From Rhizomonospora bruguierae (GTDB lineage Bacteria > Actinomycetota > Actinomycetes > Mycobacteriales > Micromonosporaceae): 51,415 nt of DNA. The notes under the pieces are model-generated. The model made no database searches and had not been told where the DNA came from. It worked only from the letters and a program-made list of their open reading frames with translations. A program made the translations under genes and the position numbers. Shown here in pieces: positions 36,035 through 46,419 of the stretch; within the stretch, counting starts at the first letter, position 1; each line of letters starts with the position of its first letter. The DNA lies in NCBI RefSeq assembly GCF_018397995.1, contig NZ_BBQH01000032.1:1-51415 (forward strand). Direction: 5' to 3'.

Positions 36035-37255
36035 TTAGAGCAGGTCGCGGACGACCGCGTCGGCGAGCAGCCGGCCGCGCAGCGTCAGCACCGCCCGGCC
36101 GGCGGCGAACGCGTCGCCGGCCAGCAGGCCGTCGGCCCGGGCGCGGGCGGCAGCCGCCCGCCCCGCCGGGTTCAGCACGCCCAGCGGCAGCCCCTCGGCC
36201 AGCCGCAGCCGGAGCATGACCTCCTCCATGTGCCGCTCGCCCGCGGTGAGGATCTCCCGCGCGTGCCCCGGCGACTCGCCACCGGCCAGCCGCGCCGCGT
36301 AGGCGCGCGGGTGGCGCACGTTCCACCAGCGGACCCCGCCCACGTGGCTGTGCGCGCCCGGGCCGAGGCCCCACCAGTCACCGCCGGTCCAGTAGAGCAG
36401 GTTGTGCCGGCAGCGGTCCGCCCCGGAGCGGGCCCAGTTCGACACCTCGTACCAGCTCAGCCCCGCCGCCGTCAGCGCCGCCTCGGCCGCGAGGTACCGG
36501 TCGGCGGCCACGTCGTCCGACGGCTGGGGGATCTCGCCCCGCCGGACCCGCGCCGCCAGCCGCGTCCCCTCCTCCACGATCAGGGCGTACGCGCTGACGT
36601 GGTCCACGCCCGCGGCCAGCACCGCGGCCAGCGACGCGGCGAAGTCCTCGGCGCGCTCGCCCGGCGTCCCGTAGATCAGGTCGAGGTTCACGTGGTCGAA
36701 GCCCGCGTCCCGGGCCTCCAGCGCGGCGGCGACCGCCCGGCCGGGCGTGTGCCGGCGGTCCAGCAGCGCCAGCACGTGCGGGGCCGCCGACTGCATGCCC
36801 AGCGACACCCGGGTGTACCCGGCGGAGCGCAGCGCCTTGAGCGAGGCGATCGACACCGACTCGGGGTTGGCCTCGGTGGTGACCTCGGCGTCCGGCGCCA
36901 GGCCCCAGGCGTCGTCGATCGCGGCGAGCAGCCGGGCCAGGTCGTCGGGGGGCAGCAGGGTGGGCGTCCCGCCGCCGACGAAGACCGTCTCCACCCGGGG
37001 CGGCGGGTTCCCGGCGAGCACCCGGGTCGCCAGCCGCACCTCGGCCAGCACCGCCTCCACGTAGCCGGCCTGCGCCTCCCCGCCGCCCAACTCGCCGGCC
37101 GTGTACGTGTTGAAGTCGCAGTACCCGCAGCGGCTGGCGCAGAAGGGCACGTGCAGGTACACGCCGAAGCCCCGGCCACCGGTGGTGGTCAGGGCGGACG
37201 CGGGCAGCGAGCCGTCGCGGGGTACGGGCTCGCCCTCGGGGGGCAGACCTGGCAC
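36035..37255 (-). CDS. hemW: Radical SAM heme chaperone HemW (coproporphyrinogen oxidase-like)
   Basis: 406 aa from GTG 37255. Radical-SAM cluster motif CASRCGYC (CX3CX2C), preceded by FGVYLHVPF; then TVFVGGGTPTLL, TEANPESVS, VSLGMQSAAP, NLDLIYGTPGE and the C-terminal HemW domain GLGPGAHSHVGGVRWWN. It lacks the extra Cys of HemN (CX3CX2CXC), so HemW is preferred over coproporphyrinogen dehydrogenase. Divergent from echA with only 18 nt between starts, so their promoters overlap. The open frame beyond 37255 is not conserved. Confidence 0.92.
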   Translation of the reverse strand: MPGLPPEGEPVPRDGSLPASALTTTGGRGFGVYLHVPFCASRCGYCDFNTYTAGELGGGEAQAGYVEAVLAEVRLATRVLAGNPPPRVETVFVGGGTPTLLPPDDLARLLAAIDDAWGLAPDAEVTTEANPESVSIASLKALRSAGYTRVSLGMQSAAPHVLALLDRRHTPGRAVAAALEARDAGFDHVNLDLIYGTPGERAEDFAASLAAVLAAGVDHVSAYALIVEEGTRLAARVRRGEIPQPSDDVAADRYLAAEAALTAAGLSWYEVSNWARSGADRCRHNLLYWTGGDWWGLGPGAHSHVGGVRWWNVRHPRAYAARLAGGESPGHAREILTAGERHMEEVMLRLRLAEGLPLGVLNPAGRAAAARARADGLLAGDAFAAGRAVLTLRGRLLADAVVRDLL

Positions 37256-37261
37256 GCCCTC

Positions 37262-37273
37262 TAGTCTGCCGGC
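37262..37273 (+). promoter_or_regulatory. Probable leaderless -10 box of the enoyl-CoA hydratase gene
   Basis: TAGTCT at 37262-37267, 6 nt before ATG 37274, and no SD. It lies in the 18-nt gap to the divergent hemW start. Confidence 0.5.
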
Positions 37274-38038
37274 ATGACCAGTCCCACTCTCACCACGGCC
37301 ACCGCCGCCGGCGTGGCGACGCTCACGCTCAACCGGCCGGAGCGGCGCAACGCCCTGTCCCTCGCCCTGATCGAGGAGGTGGCGGACGCGCTCGCCGCGG
37401 CCGCCGGCGACGACGCGGTACGGGTGATCGTGCTGTCCCACGCCGGCTCCGTCTTCTGCTCGGGGGTGGACCTCGCCGAGACCGCCGCGCAGGGTCGGAC
37501 GCTCCCGGCCGACCGGCTCGGTGGCCTGCTGGCCGCCGTGTGGGAGTGCCCGAAGCCGGTGGTCGCCCGGATCGGCGGTCTGGCCCGCGCCGGTGGCCTC
37601 GGCCTGATCGCCGCCGCCGACCTCGCCGTGTGCGCCGAGGACGCCACGTTCGCGTTCTCCGAGGTGCGGCTGGGCGTCATCCCCGCGGTCATCTCCAGCA
37701 CCGTGCTGCGCCGGGTCGCGCCCCGGGCGGCCGCCGAGCTGTACCTGACCGGCGAGGTCTTCGACGGTCGCCGGGCGGCCGAGATCGGGCTGGTCACGGC
37801 CGCCGTGCCGGCCGGGGAGGTGGACGCGGCCGTGGACCGGTACTGCGCGGCCCTGGCACGCGGCGGGCCGAAGGCGCTCGCCGGCACCAAGGACCTACTG
37901 CGCCGCCGACCCGCCGATACTGTCCGTGACGACGCGGCGGTATTGACCTCCCTGTCGAGCGGGTACTTCCGCTCCGTGGAGGGGCGCGAAGGGGTGGCCG
38001 CGTTCCGCGAGCGGCGGGACCCGTCCTGGATTCCGTGA
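37274..38038 (+). CDS. Enoyl-CoA hydratase/isomerase family protein
   Basis: 254 aa crotonase-fold enzyme. Visible: VATLTLNRPERRNALS, VIVLSHAGSVFCSGVDLAE (oxyanion-hole loop), ARAGGLGLIAAADLAVCAED (second oxyanion Gly) and FSEVRLGVIPAVIS with the usual catalytic Glu. Hydrates 2-enoyl-CoA or a related acyl-CoA; the substrate is unknown. Length is typical. Probably leaderless. Confidence 0.92.
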   Translation: MTSPTLTTATAAGVATLTLNRPERRNALSLALIEEVADALAAAAGDDAVRVIVLSHAGSVFCSGVDLAETAAQGRTLPADRLGGLLAAVWECPKPVVARIGGLARAGGLGLIAAADLAVCAEDATFAFSEVRLGVIPAVISSTVLRRVAPRAAAELYLTGEVFDGRRAAEIGLVTAAVPAGEVDAAVDRYCAALARGGPKALAGTKDLLRRRPADTVRDDAAVLTSLSSGYFRSVEGREGVAAFRERRDPSWIP

Positions 38039-38064
38039 CGCCCGAATCGTGGCCGGTGAGGCGC

Positions 38065-38103
38065 TGTGAACGCCGTTGGGCGGGCGGTACATTGGTTGAC
38101 CAA
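38065..38103 (+). promoter_or_regulatory. Promoter with palindrome upstream of the lysozyme-like gene
   Basis: TGTGAA (38065-38070) and TACATT (38088-38093) are spaced 17 nt, a good sigma-70-type promoter. TTGGT-TG-ACCAA (38092-38103) overlaps the start region and could be an operator. Confidence 0.5.
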
Positions 38104-38120
38104 ATCTGGTGGGGGTGACG

Positions 38121-38972
38121 GTGCGTAAGGGTGTGGTCGGTGGGGTCGCCGCGCTGGCCGCCGTGGCGGCGCTGGGCGTCTGGGCCGGCAGGACCTGGGT
38201 GAGCGACCTGCCCCTCCCGCGGACCCCGTCGTGCACCGTGCGGGCCGGCGGCCAGGTGACCCTGGACGTCACGCAGATGGCCAACGCGGCCACGATCACC
38301 GCGATCGGGGTCCGCGACGGCATGCCCGAGCGGGCGGTGGTGATCGCGCTGGCCACCGCGTACCAGGAGTCGCGGCTGGAGAACCTGCGCCACGGCGACC
38401 GCGACTCGCTCGGCCTGTTCCAGCAGCGGCCCAGCAAGGGCTGGGGCACCCCGGAGCAGATCAACGATCCCCGGTACTCGGCCGCGACGTTCTACGCCGC
38501 CCTGAAGAAGGTCAAGGGCTGGGAGAAGATGCGGGTCACCGACGCGGCCCAGCGGGTGCAGCGCTCGGCCTACCCGGAGGCGTACGAGCGCTGGGCCGAC
38601 CAGTCGGTGGTGCTGGCCGAGGCGCTGCTCGGCAAGGCCACCGGCGCGGTCGCCTGCGAGTTGGGCAACACCCCGAAGGTGCGCGGCGGCGCGGCGGCGC
38701 GCGCGGTCGCCGAGGCCCTGCGACTCGACTGGGGCGACCTGCCCGCGGTGGCCCAGCCGGACGCGCTGGGCCTGAGCGTCGGCGCGCCCGACGCGCGGGC
38801 GGGCTGGCAGTACGCGCACTGGCTGGTCGCGCACGCCGAGGACCACGGGGTGCGCCGGGTCCGCTTCGGCACCCTCCAGTGGACCGCCGGCAAGGGCGTC
38901 TGGAACACGGCGAAGGACTCGGAGGCCGCCGGTGACGGGTCGGTTCTGGCCGAGGTCTACGCCGATGCGTGA
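38121..38972 (+). CDS. Membrane-anchored lysozyme/transglycosylase-like protein
   Basis: 283 aa. One N-terminal membrane anchor (VVGGVAALAAVAALGVWAG), then an extracytoplasmic domain. The core reads ALATAYQESRLENLRHGDRDSLGLFQQRPSKGWG, resembling lytic transglycosylase/lysozyme folds, with a candidate catalytic Glu in YQES. A second region (GWQYAHWLVAHAEDHGVRRVRFGTLQWT) is of unknown role. It probably acts on peptidoglycan (inference). GTG 38121 with GGGGG 5 nt upstream is preferred over GTG 38109 and 38115. Confidence 0.75.
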   Translation: MRKGVVGGVAALAAVAALGVWAGRTWVSDLPLPRTPSCTVRAGGQVTLDVTQMANAATITAIGVRDGMPERAVVIALATAYQESRLENLRHGDRDSLGLFQQRPSKGWGTPEQINDPRYSAATFYAALKKVKGWEKMRVTDAAQRVQRSAYPEAYERWADQSVVLAEALLGKATGAVACELGNTPKVRGGAAARAVAEALRLDWGDLPAVAQPDALGLSVGAPDARAGWQYAHWLVAHAEDHGVRRVRFGTLQWTAGKGVWNTAKDSEAAGDGSVLAEVYADA

Positions 38973-39257
38973 CGGGCCGTGCACGTTGTCCCGTTAACCC
39001 GCAGTGATCGCACAAACCGGCATACCTCCCCATTCCCGGCGCCGGACGGCCGCCGTCCGCGCGGATCGTCACCGTTCGCGCCCGTCGCCTGACCGGCCGT
39101 GAAAGATCGAATCCGCCGCCGTGAAGTTCCGAGGATGATCCCGTCAAGGCGCCATCGTGATCGCGGATGGACGAGCGTCTCGCGTTACGATCGCTGCTGG
39201 CGTGCCCTCCGAGGGCTTCGCTACACCACGTACGAGGCCCGTTCAAAGGGGAGGAAG
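38973..39257. other. Intergenic region upstream of the PhyH gene
   Basis: 285 nt with no supported gene. It holds a small GCCCT-CCG-AGGGC hairpin at 39209-39221 and candidate -10 boxes such as TACGAT near 39187. A short in-frame extension of the dioxygenase runs through here but has no conserved sequence. Confidence 0.4.
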
Positions 39258-40169
39258 ATGACCGCCACCGCCGACCAAGGCGCCCTCACCGGCTACGAGC
39301 CGATCGGCGAAGTCGAGCGCAAGGAATTCCACGAGCAGGGGTTCCTGCTGCTGCGCAACGTCCTCACCGACGACCACCGCGCCCGCCTGGAAGAGGCGGT
39401 CGACCGGGTCTACGCGGAGGAGATCGCGGCCGGCAGGGGCACCAAGGACGGCACCGTCCACCTGCTCGGCTTCCTGACCCGCGACGAGCTGTTCGGCGAG
39501 CTGCTGACCCACCCGACCACGTTCCCGTACCTGTGGGGCCTGGCCGGCTGGAACATCTACACGCACCACAACCACCTGGACGTGACGCCGCCCGCGCTGG
39601 AGCCGGAGAAGCCCTACTGGGGCTGGCACCAGGACGGGTACCGGCAGAACTCGGACCCGGAGACGATGGACCCGAACCTCCCGCGGCCGATGTTCTCGCT
39701 GAAGGTGGCGTACGTGCTGTCGGACCTGTCCACCACTGGCCGGGGCGCGACGAAGGTGATCCCGGGCAGCCACCTGTGGAACTCGCTGGACCGGCCGAAG
39801 GACCTGACCGTCCAGAACCCGGACCCGGAGGGCACGGTGGAGATCACCGCCAACCCGGGCGACGCGTTCGTCTTCGACCGGCGGCTGTGGCACTCGCGCT
39901 CCACGAACCTGTCGGACGTGACCCGCAAGATGCTGTTCGTCGGGTACACCTACCGCTGGATCCGCCAGTTGGACGACATGCCGGTCAACCGCGAGAGCGA
40001 GTGGTACGCCAACCGCACGCCGGTACAGCGCCAGCTGCTGGGCGAGGGCACGCACACGGCGAACTACTGGGGCATCAACTGGGACGGGTACATCGACGAC
40101 GAGATCCCGCTGCGCAAGGAGCTGAAGCAGCGCGGCCTGCTGGACCGCTCCATCCCCTGGCTCCGCTGA
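39258..40169 (+). CDS. Phytanoyl-CoA dioxygenase (PhyH) family protein
   Basis: 303 aa. Fe(II)/2-oxoglutarate-dependent oxygenase. The metal triad is visible as HxD in YWGWHQDGYRQN and a distal His in RRLWHSRSTN; a 2-oxoglutarate Arg follows in the Arg-containing C-terminal strand. KVIPGSHLWNSL is a family signature. ATG 39258 with GGGGAGGA upstream. It sits tail to tail with an ABC sugar transporter. The substrate is unknown; such genes often belong to natural-product or osmolyte pathways. Confidence 0.9.
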   Translation: MTATADQGALTGYEPIGEVERKEFHEQGFLLLRNVLTDDHRARLEEAVDRVYAEEIAAGRGTKDGTVHLLGFLTRDELFGELLTHPTTFPYLWGLAGWNIYTHHNHLDVTPPALEPEKPYWGWHQDGYRQNSDPETMDPNLPRPMFSLKVAYVLSDLSTTGRGATKVIPGSHLWNSLDRPKDLTVQNPDPEGTVEITANPGDAFVFDRRLWHSRSTNLSDVTRKMLFVGYTYRWIRQLDDMPVNRESEWYANRTPVQRQLLGEGTHTANYWGINWDGYIDDEIPLRKELKQRGLLDRSIPWLR

Positions 40170-40182
40170 ACCCGCTGGTGAC

Positions 40183-40206
40183 GGGCCCCCGGTACGCCGG
40201 GGGCCC
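40183..40206. terminator. Bidirectional hairpin between PhyH and the sugar permease
   Basis: GGGCCCCCGG (40183-40192) and CCGGGGGCCC (40197-40206), a perfect 10-bp stem with loop TACG, located between two convergent stops. No T run, as is common in actinobacteria. Confidence 0.8.
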
Positions 40207-41051
40207 TATCCTTTGACGGCCCCGGAGACCAAGCCCGACACCATCCGCCGCTGCACGACCAGGAAGAACACCATCACCGGCAGCGTGAGCAGGGTGGACG
40301 CCGCCATCACGGCGCCCCAGGCGGTGTCGTCCCGGCCGAAGAAGAACGTCATCGCCACGGGCAGCGTGTACTTCCCCTCGTCGCTGAGGAACGTGAGCGC
40401 GAAGATCAACTCGTTCCATGCCGTGATGAACGAGAAGATGCTGGTGGCGACCAGCCCCGGCGCGACCAGCGGGAGCAGCACCCGCCAGAAGGTCTGCCAG
40501 CGGCTGGCCCCGTCCATCTCGGCGGCCTCCTCCAGGTCCCGCGGGACCGCCGCCACGAAGCCGCGCAGCATCCAGACCGCGAACGGCAGCGAGAACGCCA
40601 GATACACCAGGATCAGGCTGGCCAGGGTGTCGTAGAGGCCGAGCCGGCGAATCATCAGGAACAGCGGGATGACCAGCGCCTCCAGCGGCACCATCTGCAC
40701 CACCAGCAGCATGACCAGGAACGCCGTGCGGAACCGGAACCGGTAGCGGGCGACCGCGGTCGCGGCGAGCAGGGCGACCAGCGAGCCGGCGAGCACCGTG
40801 GCGACCGCGACGATCGCGCTGTTGCGGAAGAAGCTGCCGAACCCGACCCCCGGCAGCAGATCGCCGCCGAGCACGTCCCGGTAGTGCTGGAGGGTGGGGT
40901 GGTGCGGCACCGGCTGCGGCGTGGCGGAGAAGATCTCCCGGTTGGGCTTGAGCGAGGTGGAGACCATCCAGAACACCGGGAACACGGCGAACAGGGCGAC
41001 CAGCACCCCGGCCGCGTTGGCCGCCGCCCGCGACCACCACCGGCGCCTCAC
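40206..41051 (-). CDS. Carbohydrate ABC transporter permease (MalG-like)
   Basis: 281 aa, six hydrophobic segments. The coupling-loop EAA motif is visible in DLEEAAEMDGASRWQTFWRVLLPLVAPG. It starts RRRWWSRAAANAAGVLVALFA, with a first periplasmic loop NREIFSATPQPVPHHPTLQHY. Second permease of a CUT1-type importer. GTG start 46 nt after the upstream permease. No ATPase gene is in the operon, so a shared MsiK-type ATPase elsewhere is likely (established for actinobacterial CUT1 systems, inferred here). Confidence 0.92.
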   Translation of the reverse strand: MRRRWWSRAAANAAGVLVALFAVFPVFWMVSTSLKPNREIFSATPQPVPHHPTLQHYRDVLGGDLLPGVGFGSFFRNSAIVAVATVLAGSLVALLAATAVARYRFRFRTAFLVMLLVVQMVPLEALVIPLFLMIRRLGLYDTLASLILVYLAFSLPFAVWMLRGFVAAVPRDLEEAAEMDGASRWQTFWRVLLPLVAPGLVATSIFSFITAWNELIFALTFLSDEGKYTLPVAMTFFFGRDDTAWGAVMAASTLLTLPVMVFFLVVQRRMVSGLVSGAVKG

Positions 41052-41097
41052 AGCGCCTGCCTTTCGTTCGCGAGTGCGCGCCGGGCGCTCCTCCCGC

Positions 41098-41973
41098 TCA
41101 CGCTCCCTCCTCCTGGCGCAGCACCATGCGCACGTAGACGGCGGTCACGGCGAGCAGGATCAGCGTGAGGATCACCGCGATCGCCGAGCCCAGCCCGTAC
41201 TTGGGCGGCGGCGAGAAGGCCACCGCGTACGAGTAGATGGCCAGCATGTAGGTGGACCGGTCCTGGGTGCCGCCGGCGAGCACGAACTGCTGGGTGAAGA
41301 CCTTGAAGTCCCAGATCGTGGAGAGCACGACGAGGATGCCGAAGACCGGGCGCAGCAGCGGGAACGTGATCTGCCAGAACGTGCGCCAGGGGCCGGCCCC
41401 GTCGACCCGGGCCGCCTCCAGCAGTTCCGCCGGGACGCTCTTGAGCCCGGCCAGGACGCTCACCGCGACGAACGGGAACGAGTGCCAGACCACCACCAGG
41501 GTCAGGATCGTGAAGAAGGTCAACGGCGAGTTGAACCAGCCGTAGCCGGTCCAGTCGGCGTGGCCGAACAGGGCCCGGGAAAGTCCGTCGGGCAGCGCGT
41601 TGAACAGCCAGGTGACCAGCCCGCTGGTGTCGTCGAACAGCCACTTCCAGACGATCGCGCCGGTGATCGCGGGGGTGGCCCAGGCGAGCAGCACGGCGCT
41701 TGCGACAACGGTCGCCATCCGCCGGCCGAGCCGGTTCAGCAGCAGCCCGACGAGCGTGCCGAGGACCATCGTGAGCAGCACGTTCGCCGCCGCGAACAGG
41801 ACCGTGTTGCGCAGCACCGTCCGGAAGAACGGGTCCCCGAGGATCTCGAGGTAGTTGTCCGCGCCCGCCCACGGCCACGGCTGGTCGCCGCGTAGCTGGC
41901 GCAGGCCCAGGTCGTGCAGGGACATCCAGGCGACCTGGGCCAGCGGCCACAGCAGCAGCCCGCCGATGATCAC
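41098..41973 (-). CDS. Carbohydrate ABC transporter permease (MalF-like), apparent frameshift at start
   Basis: The intact frame gives 291 aa from GTG 41973 with the EAA motif (LLEAARVDGAGPWRTFWQITFPLL). That start would cut into membrane helix 1. The same frame continues upstream as RLPYLLLLPGLVIIGG to a TGA near 42029. The expected start is ATG 42049, overlapping the binding-protein stop (ATGA) and reading MTAPPTLTPAARGG, but it is one frame off. An indel in the GC-rich stretch near 42010-42025 would join them. Either the gene is mutated, the start is GTG 41973, or the sequence has an error. Confidence 0.85.
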   Translation of the reverse strand: MIIGGLLLWPLAQVAWMSLHDLGLRQLRGDQPWPWAGADNYLEILGDPFFRTVLRNTVLFAAANVLLTMVLGTLVGLLLNRLGRRMATVVASAVLLAWATPAITGAIVWKWLFDDTSGLVTWLFNALPDGLSRALFGHADWTGYGWFNSPLTFFTILTLVVVWHSFPFVAVSVLAGLKSVPAELLEAARVDGAGPWRTFWQITFPLLRPVFGILVVLSTIWDFKVFTQQFVLAGGTQDRSTYMLAIYSYAVAFSPPPKYGLGSAIAVILTLILLAVTAVYVRMVLRQEEGA

Positions 41974-42045
41974 CAGGCCGGGCAGCAGGAGCAGGTAGGG
42001 CAGCCGGCCCGCCCCGCGCCGCCGGCGTCAGCGTGGGTGGTGCCG

Positions 42046-43329
42046 TCATTTCTTGTTGAGGAGCTGGTCCATCTCGGTGGCCGCCTCCTTGACCGCCTGG
42101 TCCACCGTCTTCTGGCCCTTCATGACCGAGCTGTTCATGGTCTGGGTGACGCTCCGGTTCCGGCTCACCTCCACCCACTGCGGGGTGATCGGGGTCAGCC
42201 GGGTGTTCTGCATGGCGGTGGCGAACGCCGCCATGATCTTGTCGCTGGTGTACGTGCCGCCGCTGACCAGGTCGCCGTGCACGGGGAAGAACTTGAGGCT
42301 GTCCGCCCACTTCTGGTTGTTCTGCTTGTTCAGCAGGATGGTCAGGTAGTCCCAGGCGAGTTCCTGGCGCTTGCTGTCCTTCCAGATGGCGATGTCGGAG
42401 CCGCCGGCGAAGGCGGGCGCGGCGCCGCCGGCCTCGCCCGGGATCGGCACGGTGCCCCAGGACTTGTCGATGTCCGGGTTCGCCTTGAGCATCGAGGTCT
42501 GCGACCAGCTACCGGCGATGGTCATGGCCGCCGTGCCGGTGGCGAACTGCTTCTGCGCGTCCACTTCGGTCCAGGTGGCGGCGGCCGGGGGCGCGACCTT
42601 CTCGCGGGTCACCAGGCCGGTCCAGAAGTCGACCGCCTTGCGCGCGGCCGGGGTGTCGTACCCGGACTTCCAGGTGTCGCCGTCCCTGGTGGCGATCTCG
42701 CCGCCGGCGCCCCAGAGGAACGAGTAGAACGGCAGTTCCGAGTTGCCCGGCACGGCGAAGCCGTAGACGCCCTTCTTCTTCTCCTGCACGGTGCGGGCGG
42801 CGGTGACCAGTTCGGCCCAGGTCGTCGGCGGCTTGACGTCCAGTTCGCCGAACCAGTCGGCCCGGTAGTAGATGGCGCGCACCCCGGCGTACCAGGGGAT
42901 GCCGTACTGCTTGCCGTCCAGTTGGGCGTTCTTGACCAGGTTCGGCAGCAGATCCTTGCCCTCGGACCAGCCGGCCAGCTTGTCGGTGAGGTCGGCGAGC
43001 GCGTCCTGCGCCGCCCAGCCCTGGGTCTCGGTGTTGCCCAGTTCGGTGATGTCCGGTCCGCCGGAGCCGCCGGCCAGCGCGGTGGCGAACTTCTTCGGCG
43101 CCTCCAGCCACGGGATGTACTGGACGTCCACCTCGGTGTCCGGGTGCTTGGTCGTGAACTCGGCCTTCACCGAGTCCAGGAAGCTGTTCTGGGCCGCACC
43201 ACCCTCGCCCATCATCCACACGGTGAGCTTGCCGGTGTCCGCGCCGGCCCCGTCGCCGCCTGAGCCGCCGCCGCAGCCGGCGAGCAGGGCCAGGGCCGAC
43301 GCCGCGGCCAACCACCTCAACGTCCTCAC
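42046..43329 (-). CDS. ABC transporter sugar-binding lipoprotein (family 1)
   Basis: 427 aa. Signal peptide VRTLRWLAAASALALLAGC with a lipid-anchored Cys. Solute-binding motifs: KLTVWMMGEGG, FATALAGGSGGPDITELGNT, YGIPWYAGVRAIYYRADWF and AMTIAGSWSQTSML. Binds an oligosaccharide or related sugar outside the membrane. GTG 43329 is chosen for its GAGGGAG SD; the longer frame is not conserved. First gene of the importer operon. A palindrome at 43383-43395 could bind a LacI-type regulator. The substrate is unknown. Confidence 0.93.
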   Translation of the reverse strand: MRTLRWLAAASALALLAGCGGGSGGDGAGADTGKLTVWMMGEGGAAQNSFLDSVKAEFTTKHPDTEVDVQYIPWLEAPKKFATALAGGSGGPDITELGNTETQGWAAQDALADLTDKLAGWSEGKDLLPNLVKNAQLDGKQYGIPWYAGVRAIYYRADWFGELDVKPPTTWAELVTAARTVQEKKKGVYGFAVPGNSELPFYSFLWGAGGEIATRDGDTWKSGYDTPAARKAVDFWTGLVTREKVAPPAAATWTEVDAQKQFATGTAAMTIAGSWSQTSMLKANPDIDKSWGTVPIPGEAGGAAPAFAGGSDIAIWKDSKRQELAWDYLTILLNKQNNQKWADSLKFFPVHGDLVSGGTYTSDKIMAAFATAMQNTRLTPITPQWVEVSRNRSVTQTMNSSVMKGQKTVDQAVKEAATEMDQLLNKK

Positions 43330-43382
43330 GGTTGTCTCCCTCGCCGCTCGCACGGAACTTACCTACTGCGGCGAACGATAGT

Positions 43383-43395
43383 AGGAAAACTTCCT
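43383..43395 (-). promoter_or_regulatory. Palindrome at the sugar transporter promoter
   Basis: AGGAA-AAC-TTCCT (43383-43395), 54 nt upstream of GTG 43329, overlapping the promoter zone; TACTAT on the minus strand near 43374-43379 could be the -10 box. Likely an operator; the regulator is not in the window. Confidence 0.45.
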
Positions 43396-43465
43396 TCACC
43401 GGAAGATCCCGCGACGGTATCGATACCTGACCGGCCTCCCGCCGGCCGGCTCACCCGGACAGCCT

Positions 43466-43497
43466 ACGGGCTCCTGACCGATCGGTCAGGAGCCCGT
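43466..43497 (-). terminator. 32-bp perfect palindrome after the GlsB-like gene
   Basis: ACGGGCTCCTGACC (43466-43479), GATC, GGTCAGGAGCCCGT (43484-43497). It lies 20 nt beyond the stop of the minus-strand GlsB-like gene. A 14-bp stem with a 4-nt loop and no T run, most simply an actinobacterial terminator. Confidence 0.8.
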
Positions 43498-43516
43498 GAA
43501 GCACCGGTTTGCGCGG

Positions 43517-43792
43517 TTACCGGGTGATGCTGCGCCGCCCGGCCGCGCCGGCCACCAGGGCGACGCCCACGGCGGCCAGGACGACCTGGATGAAGAACTC
43601 GATCCAGTCGAACCCGGCGGTGTCCGCGATGCCCGCGGCCCGCGCGATCACGGTGCCCAGCAGGGCCGCGCCGATACCGATCAGGATCGTCATCCACACC
43701 GGGATGTTCTGACGGCCGGGCACGACCAGGCGCCCCAGGGCGCCGATGATGAGGCCCACGATCAGGGCCGAAATTATGCCGGCGACAGTCAC
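43517..43792 (-). CDS. GlsB/YeaQ/YmgE-family stress membrane protein
   Basis: 91 aa. Three hydrophobic helices with Gly-rich packing (IISALIVGLIIGALGRLVVPG, WMTILIGIGAALLGTVIA, FFIQVVLAAVGVALVAG). The GRLVVPGRQ loop is typical. Family members are stress-associated membrane proteins of unknown function. GTG 43792 with a strong GGAGGA 6-8 nt upstream. Single-gene unit ending at the perfect palindrome. Confidence 0.9.
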   Translation of the reverse strand: MTVAGIISALIVGLIIGALGRLVVPGRQNIPVWMTILIGIGAALLGTVIARAAGIADTAGFDWIEFFIQVVLAAVGVALVAGAAGRRSITR

Positions 43793-43865
43793 GATTCCTC
43801 CTCAGTCAGGGGGTGTTTCGGTGCTGCCGGCTAAGTGCCCGGGCGTCCGAGAAGCCAAACTCCCG

Positions 43866-44359
43866 CTACCGGACCTTGGCCGCGTCGCGCAATGCCCGAT
43901 CCATCGACTCGAAGGCCATCGGCGGCGGATCCGCCAGGTCAAACCAGGCCATATCAGATACTTCGGCCGCGTTCAGAGTGATCGTCGGCTCGGCCGCGTG
44001 GCCGATAAAGTATGCGTCCAGAACCGGGAGCAGCTCATTCTGGTACTCGTAGCTGCCTATGTAGAGGCCGACCAGCTCCCCCAGTTCGACGTCAATGCCG
44101 AGTTCCTCGCGGGCCTCCCGGACGGCGGCGTCGGCCGGATGCTCCCAACCGTCGCAGAAACCGCCGGGCAGTTCCCACAACCCGGCCCGCGGCGGAATCG
44201 CGCGGCGCACGCTGAGGAACCGCCCGTCGCCGTCCAGCAGGATCAGGTTCGCCGTGGGCCGGGCATTGACGAACATCGCGTACCCGCAGTGCGGGCAGGC
44301 CGTGGGCGGCGGGCCGGCGAGCGCGCCACCGCAGCGCGGGCAGAAGCGGGCGCCGGTGG

Positions 44360-44363
<4 letters not shown>
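43866..44363 (-). CDS. NUDIX hydrolase with N-terminal zinc ribbon (NudC-like)
   Basis: 165 aa. The zinc ribbon CPRCGG...CPHCGY (residues ~8-26) is followed by a complete Nudix box [23 protein letters not shown]. This zinc-ribbon/Nudix arrangement resembles NADH pyrophosphatase-type or ADP-ribose-type enzymes. Its GTG overlaps the lepA stop (GTGA), so it is cotranslated with elongation factor 4. Substrate unknown. Confidence 0.88.
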
Positions 44364-46213
<1,850 letters not shown>

Positions 46214-46419
46214 GCTCGTCCTTCGTCTCGGCGCTGCTCGGGGACGGTCCCCAGATAAATCATGGCGCCTGGGGGCGGGCGCCTGCCCTCAATGCTCCCA
46301 TGCCCGCCATCGCGCTGCCCCCGGCGCCGCCCCGGACGCCGCGCCGGCGCGCGCTGCGACCCGGCGGACACCCCGGAGGGGGTGGTGGGCCCGTGCCCGG
46401 AGCGCTAACTTCGGCGGCC

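Noticed and set aside
41048-42310. 420-codon minus-strand frame across both permease genes
   Set aside because: A shadow frame, apart from its short MTAPPTLT segment, which is treated as the frameshifted permease start.
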